Assembly: GCA_023055425.1 (NCBI GenBank)
Contig: JALGPY010000033.1
Span: forward strand, 2,908,908 to 2,972,907
DNA: 64,000 nucleotides
Reading direction: 5' to 3'
From: Linanthus parryae
Taxonomy: Eukaryota > Streptophyta > Magnoliopsida > Ericales > Polemoniaceae
Position 1 is the first letter of the stretch; each line of letters begins with the position of its first letter. This document shows, one piece after another, positions 42,884 to 55,676 of this stretch. Both the position numbers and the translations under genes were made by a program. The notes beneath the pieces were generated by a model, which did no database searches, was not told where the DNA came from, and saw only the letters and a list, made by a program, of their open reading frames with translations.

Positions 42884-45800
42884 TCAAAGCAAATTCTTGA
42901 TCAAGGAATCATGAGGGGCGAACTGATGGCTTAGATTCTCTACCTGCTCCACTTCCTGCCTCAATTGTTCGCACTTGGCATTCATCTCATGATAGAGTTT
43001 CATAGCCTCTTCAGCCTTTTGCTTCTGCTGCTCCACCTTCTGCTTCTCAGCTGCGAGGTTCTGGTGGCCGAGTTTCAAAGTTACGGCTGCGCGAATCAGG
43101 GTAACTCTTTTCATAAGAAATCTGAAACCCAGTCTGCCTTGAACTTTGGTAAGAAGATTTTGGCACATGCCAAAAATCAATTCGGTACTCTGGACAGAAA
43201 TGGTCGCAGGCGTGGCCGCAGACAGCTGCTCCAAAATCCAAATGGCTTCGGTAAGAAACAGCCTCCTGTCAAAGGGCCCTATCTCCAGAGATCTCGCAAA
43301 TGATTGGGGGTAGGTGAGGCGCATCCGAACTAGGCAGTCCACATCAGTTTGCTTCAAACCTAAAGCAATGTCAAAGCTAAGTTATGCTATCAAACTCGCA
43401 ATTGAATAATGCGAGATGCAAACAGCGGAATCTCTACTTACCAGTTCCTTCAAGAATCTCACGAAGAGAAGGAATGCGCATTGCTGGAGTATTCGAAGAC
43501 TGTCCTCGCTCCATAGCTCTCCTGTCAGCTGCGAGCTCTAACCCCTCATAGTTAGGAGGAAGAGCATAAGCCGCACCAGCTGCGACTGCATTCCCGACCT
43601 GCGAGCCCCAAAAGCTCCACGCAGGAAGAGGTGCCACTGACTCAGTCATCGCCGGAGGCGAAGTGACAGCCGAAGTTACTTGGCGAGGGACACTTTCAGA
43701 TGCGGAAGCGTCAACAGTACTTGTTCTTACTTCCTCAGCGCCAATACGGGCATCTTCTTCCATTAGCACAGCGTCAGCTTCAGCATCATCAGAAAGTTCG
43801 ATGATGTCCTCAAGAGGCTCTCCTGCATGTTCAGCAGCTGCGACGGGCTTCTCGGTATGGGAACTCGGAATCGGAACATAGGACGCAGAAGGCTGACTTC
43901 TTTGCTCCAGCACAGGTTCCTCAGCATTGCCTGCGATATAAAATGCGATAGTATGAGGTAACTCGTATTGTACGTTATTTTACTATCTTTGCAAAAGCTA
44001 AGAGCAAGCACCTCCACGCGAAGGTGGGATTGAAGTATCTTCGTCATACACTAAAGACGTGGAACCATGCCCTATTAGTGTGTCCTCATTAAGCAGGTCC
44101 TTAAAATGAGCGTGACCTGGGACGCGAAGAAACAAGTCATGATTCTGTTTCAAGTTGCTAAGGTCTAGTCCATGCATATCGTTCAAATGATTACCTGAAG
44201 GTTCTCCGCACTTGCCTACTAGCCAACGGCGAATGTCAGCTTTTGACACACCATGCTTTAATGCACCAACTACAACATCTCTATAAGTTACTGCGAGATT
44301 GAAGATCTCACCTTTATCGCCGCCTGCGATTTCTTCAAAATCTGCTTGGGCTTGCTCCAGAGCTGCTGCATCCTCTTCTAGAGCCGCATCCTCCTCCTCC
44401 GCCTGAGGAGCCACCTCTTCGGGAAGCACATCTTCCTCGTCAGCTGGACGCACTAAGTCGTCAACATGTTGCTCTTCGAGGCTCCGCTGTCTCACACGCT
44501 CGAGCTCCTCCTCTTCGCGCTGCCTTCTTCTTTCGGCAGCTTCCGCGGCTGTCTTCCTGGACTCGGCAAGAACGTCCTCGCTTATGGGATCGTCTGGAAT
44601 GCCAGAATGGGTATCTCTCATTTTTCTCTTGGCCAAAAGGCCACCGATGGTCTCATCATCATCATCATCATCATCTGCGAAGAAACGATTGGTTTAAGAA
44701 AGAGTTGCAAAAGAATTACGATAATGAGAAGGGAAACGCGATGGAGGTACCTCCTGATTCTTCCTCATGTATCACATTTGTTCTTTCTTCTTCTTCTTCA
44801 TCACCTTCTCTGGGCTCCTGCCTCTCCTCTTCTTCCTCCTGGTTGAATGGAACAAAGGTCTCAACTGCGAGCTCCTTCCGCGCTCTACTGGGCATGCGAC
44901 CTTTGCCTTTATCCTTGACAGAAAGGGACCTCGCTGGAGGGGAAGTTGGAGCACTTCTAGGGGAAGAAATTGTAATTCCCTTTTGCCTGGGTCTCTTCTC
45001 TCTCGGCGCGGCTGTCGCTGGAGGAGACGGATTATCTCTGGGTGGAGACGAGGCCGGAGCATTATCTATCAGCGAGTCAGCAAAAGCATTCATGACTGCG
45101 CGAATCCTGGTTTCGACCTCGGGGTCCATCCTCGATGCTAGCAGGAACGACTGTCCTTGTCTTCTGGTGGCAACAATGGTGTTAACCGACGACTTGGAAC
45201 GATCACCATATGCGAATCTCCGCACATGACACTACAGCAAACAGTATAGAATAAAGGCATCAACATGTGGAAATCAAGAAGCTTAACGCACGCGGAAAAA
45301 GTTGCTTACCTTAGCAAATGTCTCGCTATATCTGATGACATGCGAGTCGCCTTTCTTAACTGCGACGATCTTTTCCTTCAGAATGACGTCAGGGCACAAA
45401 TGGTTCTCATGATCCAACAATGAGTAGCAACCATATTCAGACTCGCTCAGACTGCAACTGGGAAGAAACGGAAAAGAGTTTCTTTTGATCAAGGGAGCCC
45501 TACTTGGCTGGGCGGCCGACTGTGTCTCAATCCTCGTTTGCTGGGCGATCCAGTATGCGAGCCAGTTCTGGGAACAACTGCCCTCGCGGTTACCCGCAGG
45601 CTGCTCAAAGGGAAGATTGTTCATGAAGACTGTCTTGCACTCCTTTGTTAGCAAGCTCTTATAGCAACCTCTGATAATGGACTGGGGCCAGATTGATGGT
45701 GCCACTGCATCAAAGCCGAACTGGGGAGAAACTCGAGTAGGGTCAGCATCCACGGTAATCCTCTCATACCTAGGCGCGAGCTCACAAATATGCTCTGCGA

Positions 45801-47190
45801 GAGCAGGAAGGGAACCTCGCAGACACCAGCAAAAGAATTCGCGATAGCGCTCATGGAAATGCGATCCCTCTTCGAAGAGGAGCTCTTCTGAGAAGACGAC
45901 ACCCTTAGAAGGGTACAGCTTTGGAAACCATCGCACGTTCTCAATGCGCATGGCATAGGGCCTGGCAGTGAACTCTTGCCGCTTGTCGCATATCAGGCTC
46001 CAAACGCACTTGGTATTGTTCGCTCCGAACCACATCGCAGCTCTGCCACTGTTAGGCTCCTCCACCTCGCCTGGGGGACACCACTTGTTAGGCTTAAGAG
46101 CAGTTGGGGCATAGGACGGCCATCGCTCAAAGACCCACATTGTCAAGAAGGCAATGTTGATGAAAGTCAGTATATCGAGGCGGCCAAGTGACTCCTTCAT
46201 GGCCACAACTAGCTGATCCAGTCTAAAGTACAGCGTGCCCAAGACCAAGGGTCCGAGTGCGACTCTCTGGCCAAGGGCGAGCTTCACAGCAAGCGGCAGA
46301 ACGTGATAAAAGACCCCATCATGCGGGTGACCATCAATTAAGTACCTCGACAACCACGCACAGAGGAAAGCACAAAGGGTCAAGTGATAGCCTTTACCCT
46401 CCACATAATTCTTGGCCTCTGGGTTCTCACTCAGAAGCTTCTTGGTGATGCTGCTGTTCGCGTAGTCATGAAAGAAGTACTGCACCCATTTGTTCCAAGT
46501 ATTCTTCACAGACGTATCAACCAGCTGCCAGTTCGGAAGGGCTTTGGTAGTGGTCCACCGGGTGGAGATTTTCTTTACCTCTGACAGACACTCCTCCATC
46601 TGCGTGTACAAAGCGATCTCCGCAGCCGTCCTCAAAGGACTCAAAGGGTCCATTTCACCCATGGGAGACAAATCGTACAACATGTTCACGTCCTCGAGTG
46701 TGGGGGCAGCCTCGAACTCAGCAAAGTGGAATGTGTGAGTCGCAGGCGAGTAGCGGGAAAGAAGGTTTAGAAGCATGGACTGGTCCAGCTTCACGGCAGC
46801 ACCCTTCATAGCACGAACAGCGAAGTATATGCCGGCTTCATTGAGAGTCGCAACATGATCGGTCAACACGTGGTCAATCCACTCATCCATGTAGTCCAAT
46901 TTCTGGACAAAAGCTTGGGTGGAAATCGCAGCATAGGGGAAGTACCCATTTTCGATTCCCAATCGAACCACGTCCTCGGAGCCAATCAACTCGAGCAAGG
47001 CTGAGTTAACTGGGGGAGTCAGTGTTAGCAATCCCTCGTTGGGGACAGAAGCAGGAAATTTCTTCGCCTTAACCCTCGCGTGGTAGAAATCTTTGCCACC
47101 CAGATAGGGGGCTTTTCGCCACAAAGCTTGCGGAAGATCAGGTATCTTTTCGTCCTCCTTGGGGGGTTTGGTTCCTTTTGTCTTGGCCAT
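42884..47190 (-). CDS. Antisense five-exon gene: plant mobile domain protein (about 1329 aa)
   Basis: Minus-strand exons are 47190-45310, 45231-44751, 44674-44012, 43930-43442 and 43359-42884. Donors are AAG|GTAAGC, GAG|GTACCT, GAG|GTGCTT and CTG|GTAAGT. Acceptors are GCTGTAG, CTTCGCAG, TATCGCAG and GCTTTAG. The joins stay in frame (phases 0,1,1,1), giving 1330 codons including the stop. Exon 1 (627 aa) carries a plant mobile domain: THTFHF (151-156) and PTLEDV (163-168) are its hallmarks, later FLCAWLSRYLIDG. Exon 2 is acidic. Exon 3 starts with a run of Asp and has a charged helix (AAERRRQREEEELERV). Exon 5 ends in a coiled coil (KQKVEQQKQKAEEAMKLY). Host proteins with this domain act in silencing and genome stability; the element-borne role is unknown. 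The start at 47190 is chosen over 47232 because MAKTKGTK begins the charged N-terminus. Introns survive because they are not introns in sense RNA. Confidence 0.88.
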
Positions 47191-47656
47191 TCCTGCGGAA
47201 GAGCAAGAAAAAAGGGGGGAGAAATATGCCACACTTCAGTTTGAATTTCGAAATTCAAGATCTATGGAAAGAAAGATGAACAGTTTCTGGTATCAATTTC
47301 AGAAATTAGAGGATTGCATTATCAGGGATTTCAAAACCCTACATCCAAGATCCTTATCATCGAAGGATCAAGCAAAAATTGGGTCCAAAGCTTGAAGCTT
47401 CTTCGCAAGTTTCAACAGATAATATGTCATGGGTTTGCAGATCCAACAAAGTTCAAAGCATACACTGATATTTTAAATCGAAATTGAACAAGGCCAACCT
47501 TCTTTTCGCGAAGCTTGCTTGGATACACACAGTTGAAGAAGACGATTTGGAGTTCTGAACTGGTGATTGATTATCTGAATCTGCTCTCGAAGACTTCCGG
47601 GTATCATTCACTTTAAGAGAAAGAAGTGATGCTTTGCAATAATGGAGAGTACAATG

Positions 47657-47663
47657 TATTTAT
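47657..47663 (-). promoter_or_regulatory. TATA-like box upstream of antisense gene
   Basis: On the minus strand GGATAAATACATTG holds ATAAATA, about 470 bases before the ATG at 47190. Pyrimidine-rich leader-like sequence follows (CACTTCTTTCTCTT). No other strong box is seen between it and the 3' LTR. Confidence 0.45.
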
Positions 47664-47910
47664 CCAAAAACAATGAAGGGTTGCGTCCTTTCACTAGTCG
47701 AATCGCAACCGTCACCGTCGAATCGCGCAATCACAGGACAAGCTGACGTCACGCCTAAAACCCTAAAGGCCAGACGGCACGACTCTAGGGGTTTTAGGTC
47801 ATAATGGCACGCACGGGGGCTGAACTTACCCGTATTTGAATTGGTGCGTGGCGGTGACGCGTATGTTGGTTTCCGCGCATGGAAGTCTATACAGCTATGA
47901 GTCTTCACGC

Positions 47911-47926
47911 GCAGAAAGGGGGCTAA
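47911..47926 (+). promoter_or_regulatory. Polypurine tract of Tat-like element
   Basis: GCAGAAAGGGGGCTAA ends at the 3' LTR start (47927). Confidence 0.88.
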
Positions 47927-48553
47927 TGTAGATTGTGCTTTCTGAGCTGACAGATCTTGGCCACGTGGCAACCATCCAGCACACCATATTGTGCTCCATA
48001 CACACTGGATCACCAGCCGCGCTGATCCATGTGGGGGCTGCGAGACAGAGCCCTCGCATACCACTGCACGGGACTTGTAGGGACTTAGTGGTTTGGAGGC
48101 TAGAGTAAGTCCTGTCGCGTGCGAGTCAAGCCCGCGCGCGACCTTTAGTAACTGCTTTGAGAGATTTATGGAACGAGCTCCATAAACCCGGTCAATCCGG
48201 TCAAACCCGGTCAACCTCGTAACGGTTCCGGTATTCGCGCATAACGTGCTGTAACGGTCCCTATATATGAGGACGGACGTGCCGTTATGGTTAAGCTAAT
48301 TAAGCCGCCATTAATGGGCGCATTAACCACACTACAACGGTCACGTTCCCTGCTATATATTGGACGTTAACCTTTCCATACAAAGGAGAACACACTGGCC
48401 GTCCGCGGAAGCTCTGCCAAACCTCTGTCTCTCTCTCAGACATTACTACTGTCTTACTCTCTCCCTACACACAACCCAACTCTTCCTGTGCTATCTCTGA
48501 TCCTCTACATACGGTGTACACGGAGGTCTCCCCGCCGGAATCTCTTGTGCACA
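47927..48553 (+). repeat. Tat-like 3' LTR (627 bp)
   Basis: It starts TGTAGATTGTGC and ends CTTGTGCACA, followed by ACTAG. Nine substitutions and no indel separate it from the 5' LTR by eye. Confidence 0.96.
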
Positions 48554-50032
48554 ACTAGTATTAATTTCAGTATGACAATTTTGCCCTATTAAAAATCATA
48601 ACTGACATGGCAATGAATGATTTTTCAGAAAAATCAAATTAAATGAAGAACCAAAAAACCTCCATTGATGAACACCAGGCGTGGCAACAAATTGAACTCC
48701 AACTCGCCATAACATACAATTTATTCACGTAGTCACCAAAAATCTACCATTTTCAACTAATTGCTCAATTGGACTTGCTCTTACATCAACTCTCAGAGAT
48801 CAAACGTCACCTCTGTTCATCTCCATTGCCTCTCAAAAAAGAGATAAACCCACCCCAAGTAGTCTCTAATCTGAAACCAACCACTTGGAAGTTGGAATCA
48901 TAGAGATGAAACTTTGGTGATGGGTGAGACCGACATTCCACTTCCAAGATCTTTCAATACCTGGTGGGTTGAGGTATTGAATAGTCCAACTTTGAGGGCT
49001 TATAGGTGGGGCCGGGATTATGAAGAATTTGTCCATTTTGTAAACAAACATCAGCATACCTCACTGTCAGTGCATTACCAAGTTAATAAGCCTCCATAAA
49101 CTCTTCCAGTGAGCTAAATTACTAGAACTGCACTCTCCATCATTACTTTGTAACTTTGCAAGGTGCTTATATACACATTTGACTGTAAGCTTCCCATCAT
49201 TAGAGTGAATCCACACTCTTTTGTCATTGCAGCTACGAAAGCCAACAACAATAGAAAGAATTGTTCCAGCATCGTCATTATAAAACCATTTTCCAACAAT
49301 AGAAAGAATTGCATATATATTTACATGAAAAAGTAATTTTTAGTTGCTCCAAGAGAATCACGTCAACATAACACGCGGTGCTTTACACTAATCAATAGCT
49401 GCACCTATGCCCACTAGGGCTTACCTCTACCTCTATAGGTTAGTAAGAAAATCAGAATATTTCTTGAATATTTTCTCTCGCCAACGATCCTACTATTATA
49501 TCATATGTCAAAATGTGAATGAAATAGAGCACCACGTGTTGTTTGCTCTTTGAGAGCCTAAGAATTCCCAACCGTATTTTACCTTTATATCCCAAAGACA
49601 CTAACAGTAACTAGTATTATATTGTATTACTTTGGGTAATAGACATTTTACACCCTTCCATTATGGATAAAATACAATTACCCCCTACATTATCGTTAAC
49701 CCCTAAACTATGGTTAAATACAGATACTCGTGTCAAAGACAGATACCCCCCTTCCAATATGGATAAAATACAATTACCCCTACACTATGGTTAAATACAG
49801 ATACTTGTGTCAGAAATGGGCACTAAGACATGCCTGTTTCTTACCCAGGTATGTGTAGGGCCCCACCCGAATTACATACCCGAATTGCCATCGCTACTAA
49901 CTAGTATTTTACTATATTGGTTTGGGTAAAAGATATTTTACACCCTTCCATCCCCTACACTATGGTTAAATACAGATACTTGTGTCAGAGACAGATACCC
50001 CCTCGCCCTTGACAATGAATGGAGGGTGTACT
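48554..50032. other. Unassigned region with short local repeats
   Basis: No gene is recognised. At 49660-49995 a unit of roughly 80-90 bases recurs two to three times, containing GGATAAAATACAATTACCCC and ACTATGGTTAAATACAGATA. These are degenerate tandem copies that share the terms TTTTACACCCTTCCAT and CAGATACCCCC. Small ORFs at 48866-49314 have no family features. Confidence 0.5.
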
Positions 50033-51565
50033 TGTAACACCCTTAAAATGACCAAGCTGGAAATCCGGGGGTGTCACTCCGTACCCGAGTTTAAACCCGA
50101 ATACAAGGAGGTTTAAAACAGAGAATCCGAACGTAAATTTATTAAACTTCAATCCTTGAGCCTCAAACTCAGTCATACAATCCAACTACAGTTTAATGAT
50201 ACTAAAAGAATCTCTAAGGAACTAAGTGTGATATCACTAATCGTCTAAGTGATGATTCGCGTCCCCTGCTAAGCTATGCTCCCATCATATAGACCTGTGG
50301 TGCAGAAAACAAAAGAAAACACCACAGTTTCCAAAGTCAGCGGAAATACGGAGTAAATAACACCCAAGCATGTAAACAGATTATGAAGTAATTTTGAAAA
50401 TCAGTTTGTAGTAGTTTCGCTAAAACAAAGTGAAAGTAAAAGCTTTGACCCTTTTATAAAAGAAATAAGATGAGAGATTTCAAGTTCATTTATATTTTCA
50501 AATCGCATCCATTGTCCAAATAACGGGATTCCAAAACTCATGATATTCTAGTTTCCATTAACAACATCCAATCCAAAAACCAATTTATTAATATGTTGAT
50601 ACGGGGAAAACCAACCACTTCGCAAGCATCCAAGATCTTAAGTGTCGACACCCCCTTACAGACTTCTTGCGGCTAGAAGAGTGAGTACAAGGAGCTATCC
50701 GGGGACTTGCAACCGGATTAAATATAATAAATCGAGAGACCGAAGTCAATACGCCCAATGCCAATAGTAACCATACAACAATAATCTCCGTACAACTCTT
50801 CCACTTTACGTTATCATCAATTATTAGATTGCAGTGATATTTTCAGAGAAACATTTCAACAATTTGAAACAAGTATTCAAGTATCACATATTTCACGTAA
50901 AAATCATTTTGAGACTTTTAGGAATGAAAAACATCTGACACGAAAAGAGGAATGGGCGCTAGGTCTGGCATGTTTACTTATTTTAATCTCAAGCAAAGCA
51001 AATCACTTCCTAGTAATACTCGACGTATCCTTCGTCAACGAAATTTGTCGCCTACAAATTTAATAATATCCTAATCAACACATTGCACACGAATTCCTAT
51101 AGGTAAATGCAATCAATCCCTTAATAACTGTCCCCAACCTTTGCTAAGGTGAACAACCTCTTTTATTATAAAATACGCTTTATAAAGCTAACGTTTATTA
51201 TTTGTAAAAACATACTAAGCTATGATTATATAAATGTAACTTATAAGATTAGATAAACTGTCATTTTTATTATTTAGGGTAGAGAAGCATATTATTTTAC
51301 CCTAAAAAGACCTTTGATTCAAATAGTAGTTTCTCCCAACCAAACAAGCCTTAGTTGAGAATATAGGTTATAAACTAGCTAACTTTTATTTAAAAGAAAT
51401 AACAAATTTATTTATGAAAAATAACTTATTCTAATTTGTTACAAACTTATAAAAATAAGTAAGAAAAATATACTTTTATCATCCTTATTCTACACTTCCA
51501 TTTTGGAGTAAAGATGAGTGCAAATTTAATACTCTAATCTTGTATAAAAAGAATTGTCTCTTGTG

Positions 51566-51619
51566 AGATTCAAACATAGAACCCTTAGCATTAAGTGTTA
51601 GCATTTAACCACTGGGCCA
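51566..51619 (-). other. tRNA-like A box/B box in Tekay LTR (copy C)
   Basis: On the minus strand the A box TGGCCCAGTGG (51619-51609) is perfect. The B box TGTTTGAATCT (51576-51566) is weaker. Spacing is 43 bases. Confidence 0.55.
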
Positions 51620-51830
51620 ACAGCCCCTTTTTGTTCTCTTCTCTCAACCCACTGTTAATATACTAATTTACAGTACAAAGGAAGACAAAATAAAAGAAGC
51701 AAGAAATAAAAGAAGCAGTGGGTTTATCCGAAGAGAGAGAAACGACGGGGAAGGACTGGTGGCAAGGCCGGCGGCACACGATAGCGGCGGACCGGGCGGC
51801 GACGGGCATCTAGGTTCGCCGGCAAAGCGA

Positions 51831-51944
<114 letters not shown>

Positions 51945-52508
51945 TGAGAGGGAGAGCTTTGGGAGATCCTTGGTGTGAATTTCTCTGAGTTTCAAGGGGT
52001 TTATATAGCAGTCAAGTGAAGAATCTGACGAGGATGAAGAAACCCACCAGCGACAATTTCGATTCCGAATAGGGTCTTGATTTTGGACGAAATTGGTTTC
52101 TTGGTGAGAAATTATTGGTCTTTCTTGAGTTGGGAGTAGATTGGGATTGTATTTGGGTGAAAAGGGAGACGAATTTGTAGTGTTGGTGTTGGTGGTGGAG
52201 ATTGGTGCGGCCATGGGAGTACTCTCCTATTGGGAGAAGAAGTTTGGGAAGAAGATGACATTATTTTAAGTAAAAGACACTTTCACCCCCACTATTTTGG
52301 ATAAAAGTCACTTGAAACCCCCCTGAGTTAAATAAAATACTCTTTATAAAGTAGGGAAAATACATAAAAGCCCCAAACCTTCAATAACTATAAAAATAAA
52401 CTACAAACCAATAAATATTAATACTCAACACTTATAATAATATTATATTAACACCCAATAGTTATAGTAATATCATAAATACCCATATTCACAAAACAGG
52501 GTATTTCA

Positions 52509-52970
52509 TCATTCCCCCCTTAAAAAGAGCTTCGTCCTCGAAGCTTAAACCGACCTCTCAACACCCACTATGGTATGGGTCTCCACTTTAGGGTATAACT
52601 ACCAAATTCAACCTAATGCCATGCACGATGAGTAACATTCTATAAGGAGTACTAAAATGATGTTCTGCAAAACCGAAGGATTACATCCTTCCCCCCTTAG
52701 AGGAGTGACGTCTTCGGAACTCAAAATATCTCGTCAAAAGGTCAACACGCTTCTTCCTCATACCAATCCTCGCTTCACATGTTGCCTCCCTTGTGAGGTG
52801 GTTCGTCCATAAGACATTTACAAGCTTAACATTCTTGTTACACGTGCCCCTAGTCATGGTATTTAGAATCTTAATGTGGTTAACGTCTCTGGTTCAGGAT
52901 TCAATATAGGAAGTGGTATGAAACACACTTTTTAAGTTGCTACACATGGAACAAGGTATTGCCCAAACTT
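52509..52970 (-). pseudogene. Tekay-like integrase C-terminus and 3' UTR, minus strand
   Basis: The antisense polypurine tract (AAGGGGGGAATGA read on minus) joins the LTR. The 3' non-coding part contains GCTTCGAGGACGAAGC. Then the chromodomain-like end of integrase is readable on the minus strand ([12 protein letters not shown] near 52790), with degraded VFHV...QLKK further on (about 52940). Frameshifts and stops are many. Beyond about 52970 no similarity to pol can be recognised by eye. Confidence 0.75.
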
Positions 52971-55676
52971 TTCTGTTCTGTCTTCAAGACATAGTCGTAT
53001 GTGATCATCTGAACAGGTGGTGAAGCTATGGGGTAGGTTTCATGATTGGTTCAACACAATTATCGCCTATTGATCATTTTCTATCTTATCATGCAGCACT
53101 ACAAGATGCAATAATATCACATATATCATGCAACTCAAATTTGATCATCATTGGCCATTTATAACCAATATTTCAAGGAAAATATTGCTATTGGGCTTAC
53201 ATTCCCATAGTAGGTCTCACAACAATTATACTGTTCTTCTCATAGGAGTAACATCGTAATTCAAAATAACAATCACAATAATCTGAGCCAGAGTCAAGAT
53301 TATTACATAAATTTATTCGTTCAAGCATTCCAAGTATAAGGCAACAACATCATGAATAAAAAGAAGTGCATATGCCGATTTGTCTCCTAGTTCTTGGGGC
53401 TAGCCATCTATTCATGGTCTTGGGCGACATATAGAAAGCCTTGATTATAATCCCTCTTCCTAACGAGTACAAGCACACTCTTACAAATGGATTTCGGGTT
53501 GACCAATCATTCACTCTAGTGTAAGATCCTCTACTTAACAAGAGGTAGAACCTCTAGCAGATCAATAAATTCATATAACTCTTAACCATCCCGTGACTAA
53601 AACAACGATGTTGGTGACATGACTCTAATCATACACATCCAACGGTAAAGTGTCCCAATCGCATCAAGATTTAGATTTAACGTGGCTAGTGAGATCACGC
53701 CCACAACCCGATCGGTGCCAAAGAAGATACCCTTATTGCTTCAGTCATCAACCCAAATAACTATTGTTATTGTCTCATAAGTTGCTATTTACAGATAGTT
53801 CATAAAATCTCCCAAGTTTGAAAGTAAGTACTCTTAGTGAACCTAAGCATAAACCAAATCAAAGATTCTAGATTATGATTCCTTCAAAAATGAAAACGCG
53901 CCAAAATGAATCTTATAACTCTAAAGACGAATCATAAATAAGCAAAAATCTCGTTCCCCTAACGATAGCTGAAATTCCAAAACTCCAAAAATAACTTCCC
54001 AAGGTCAGGACTCTCATTCGAATGGTACAAAACGTCTCATCTAATTAAGACGGAAAATCGAAGAAATAGTGTACAGGACTCTAAAGCGGCATGGTTCCAT
54101 TTTTCCTTTGCTTTTCTATGACATCAGTGATAAAACTTTGCCTCGAAATTAAGGAAATAAAATAATTAAACCATGTGTAACCAAAAGAATACGATACCGA
54201 GACACATGCTCCAAGCAACTTATTCATATTCAAATAGGTTCAACAATAACGAGACTCGCAAGCTAGTATCCGAAGTCACCTTTGGTGATAAATCCTTAAA
54301 AACATATTTCTGTTAACTAAGCTCCAAGTACATCGTTCGAGAAGATTACAACAACTGAGATGACTCATTTATCCCGATACGCCAACAATTTATGTAACTA
54401 CAAGGAATTCAATATAAGCATAAAACTCGACAGATCTTTTAGATGTTAATAACCATTCCATTATCCCAAATAGTAGTTTAGGGACAGTTCTCAGATCATA
54501 TACGCAAAACAACGTTATAAGCTAACTATTCCAACGTGAGACTATATTAAAATAAGTTAGACTACACTAAAAATTTATCTCATTGCTATCACCAATGTAG
54601 TAGAAAGCTTCTCAAAATCCAAATCAATAACTCCAATGATAACCATTACAACATCATAAACTGTTTATCACAAGAAACAAGGTCCGCAAATCGGCTAAGG
54701 TTAAATATCGGAACTCTCAGTCAGATTGAAATTAAACAAATGAATGAACTATATTACGCTTATACAAGAATGATGACACCCAAGGGCACTTGATGAACAA
54801 AGAAGCGTCTCTTTTCTCGAATAATAGCTAAGTAACAAGGCTCCAAAATAAATACCCAATGTAAACGATAACATTCTAGTGACCTAGATTACTGCACTCG
54901 GTAACTCCAATGGTCTAAAAGATAACAAACAAATCTTAGCCTTTCACTCTCAACTTCAATTTACATGAGTGATCCCCACTTTCCTTATTCATTTACGGTA
55001 ATATATAGACAAGGATGGAGAGGAACAAGTTAAATTATGCTCCACTAAATATAGACAAGACAAGATATGAAGAGGCACATGCACTAATACAACAATGCGA
55101 TTCATCAAGACTAGGTAAAAATACTCCAACCAAAAGGGAAACTCCAATATTCTTTGATAGACATTTCAACTAGAATCCCAAGATTACATTTTCCTAACCA
55201 CTTTATAGTTGGCTCTAAAAGAAATTTGAATATTTGGAGAATTCCAAAGACATGGTTCTCAAAACACTTTCTAGGCGAGGGTGGGTGGGAAAGCTCTATA
55301 GTCAACGCTAACTCTTTAGTCTATCATTTCTCATGGGTCCTCCATAGGTTCCTCCCAAGTCTTGTGAGATAACAACAATATACACTTTATGAAGTGCGGT
55401 TTCATCATCCATTGGCCTTGATGTAAATATTTTTACTTGGGAAGGTACCAACATCCCTCATCAGCTAAATCATTATACTGTCTCTTAATTGAAAATCCAA
55501 GAATTCTCATCAAGTATGCTATAACTCTGAACCAGGATGTTTTTGTATACCCATCTTCCAACAAAAGTGAAAACCCGATGCTCACACCTATCCAAGACTT
55601 CTCCGATAAATTCCTAATTTGACATACCCTCCAAGAAAGTTGTTCTTGTCGGGTGGCTTACCTGAAAATTGTCCGC
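52971..55676. other. No recognisable feature (2.7 kb)
   Basis: This AT-rich stretch has only short ORFs (up to about 72 codons), none with a domain I recognise. It may be heavily decayed internal sequence of the minus-strand Tekay-like element, but I could not match specific blocks. Confidence 0.4.

Larger units (their letters stand above)
35441..48553 (+). mobile_element. Complete Tat-like Ty3/gypsy element without RT, 13.1 kb
   Basis: The element is bounded by 627-bp LTRs (35441-36067 and 47927-48553) and a perfect ACTAG duplication (35436-35440 and 48554-48558). In order it holds primer site, gag, gag-end/protease ORF, a short gap, integrase, a hairpin tandem array, then an antisense multi-exon gene and polypurine tract. 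Reverse transcriptase, RNase H and the additional RNase H typical of Tat are absent: only about 320 bases separate protease and integrase ORFs. The LTRs differ at 9 of 627 positions by eye (1.4 percent), so insertion is recent. The lineage call rests on the gag CX2HX4HX4C motif, the VDGGAAVN protease and the large region with antisense coding sequence before the 3' LTR. Confidence 0.93.

Noticed and set aside
44705..45229. Plus-strand serine-rich ORFs opposite exons 2 and 3 of the antisense gene
   Set aside because: They are the mirror of Glu/Asp- and Pro-rich codons of the minus-strand exons; splice signals and the domain support only the minus strand.
49114..49314. Short minus-strand leucine-rich ORF
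   Set aside because: No domain, low complexity, no promoter or conserved context.
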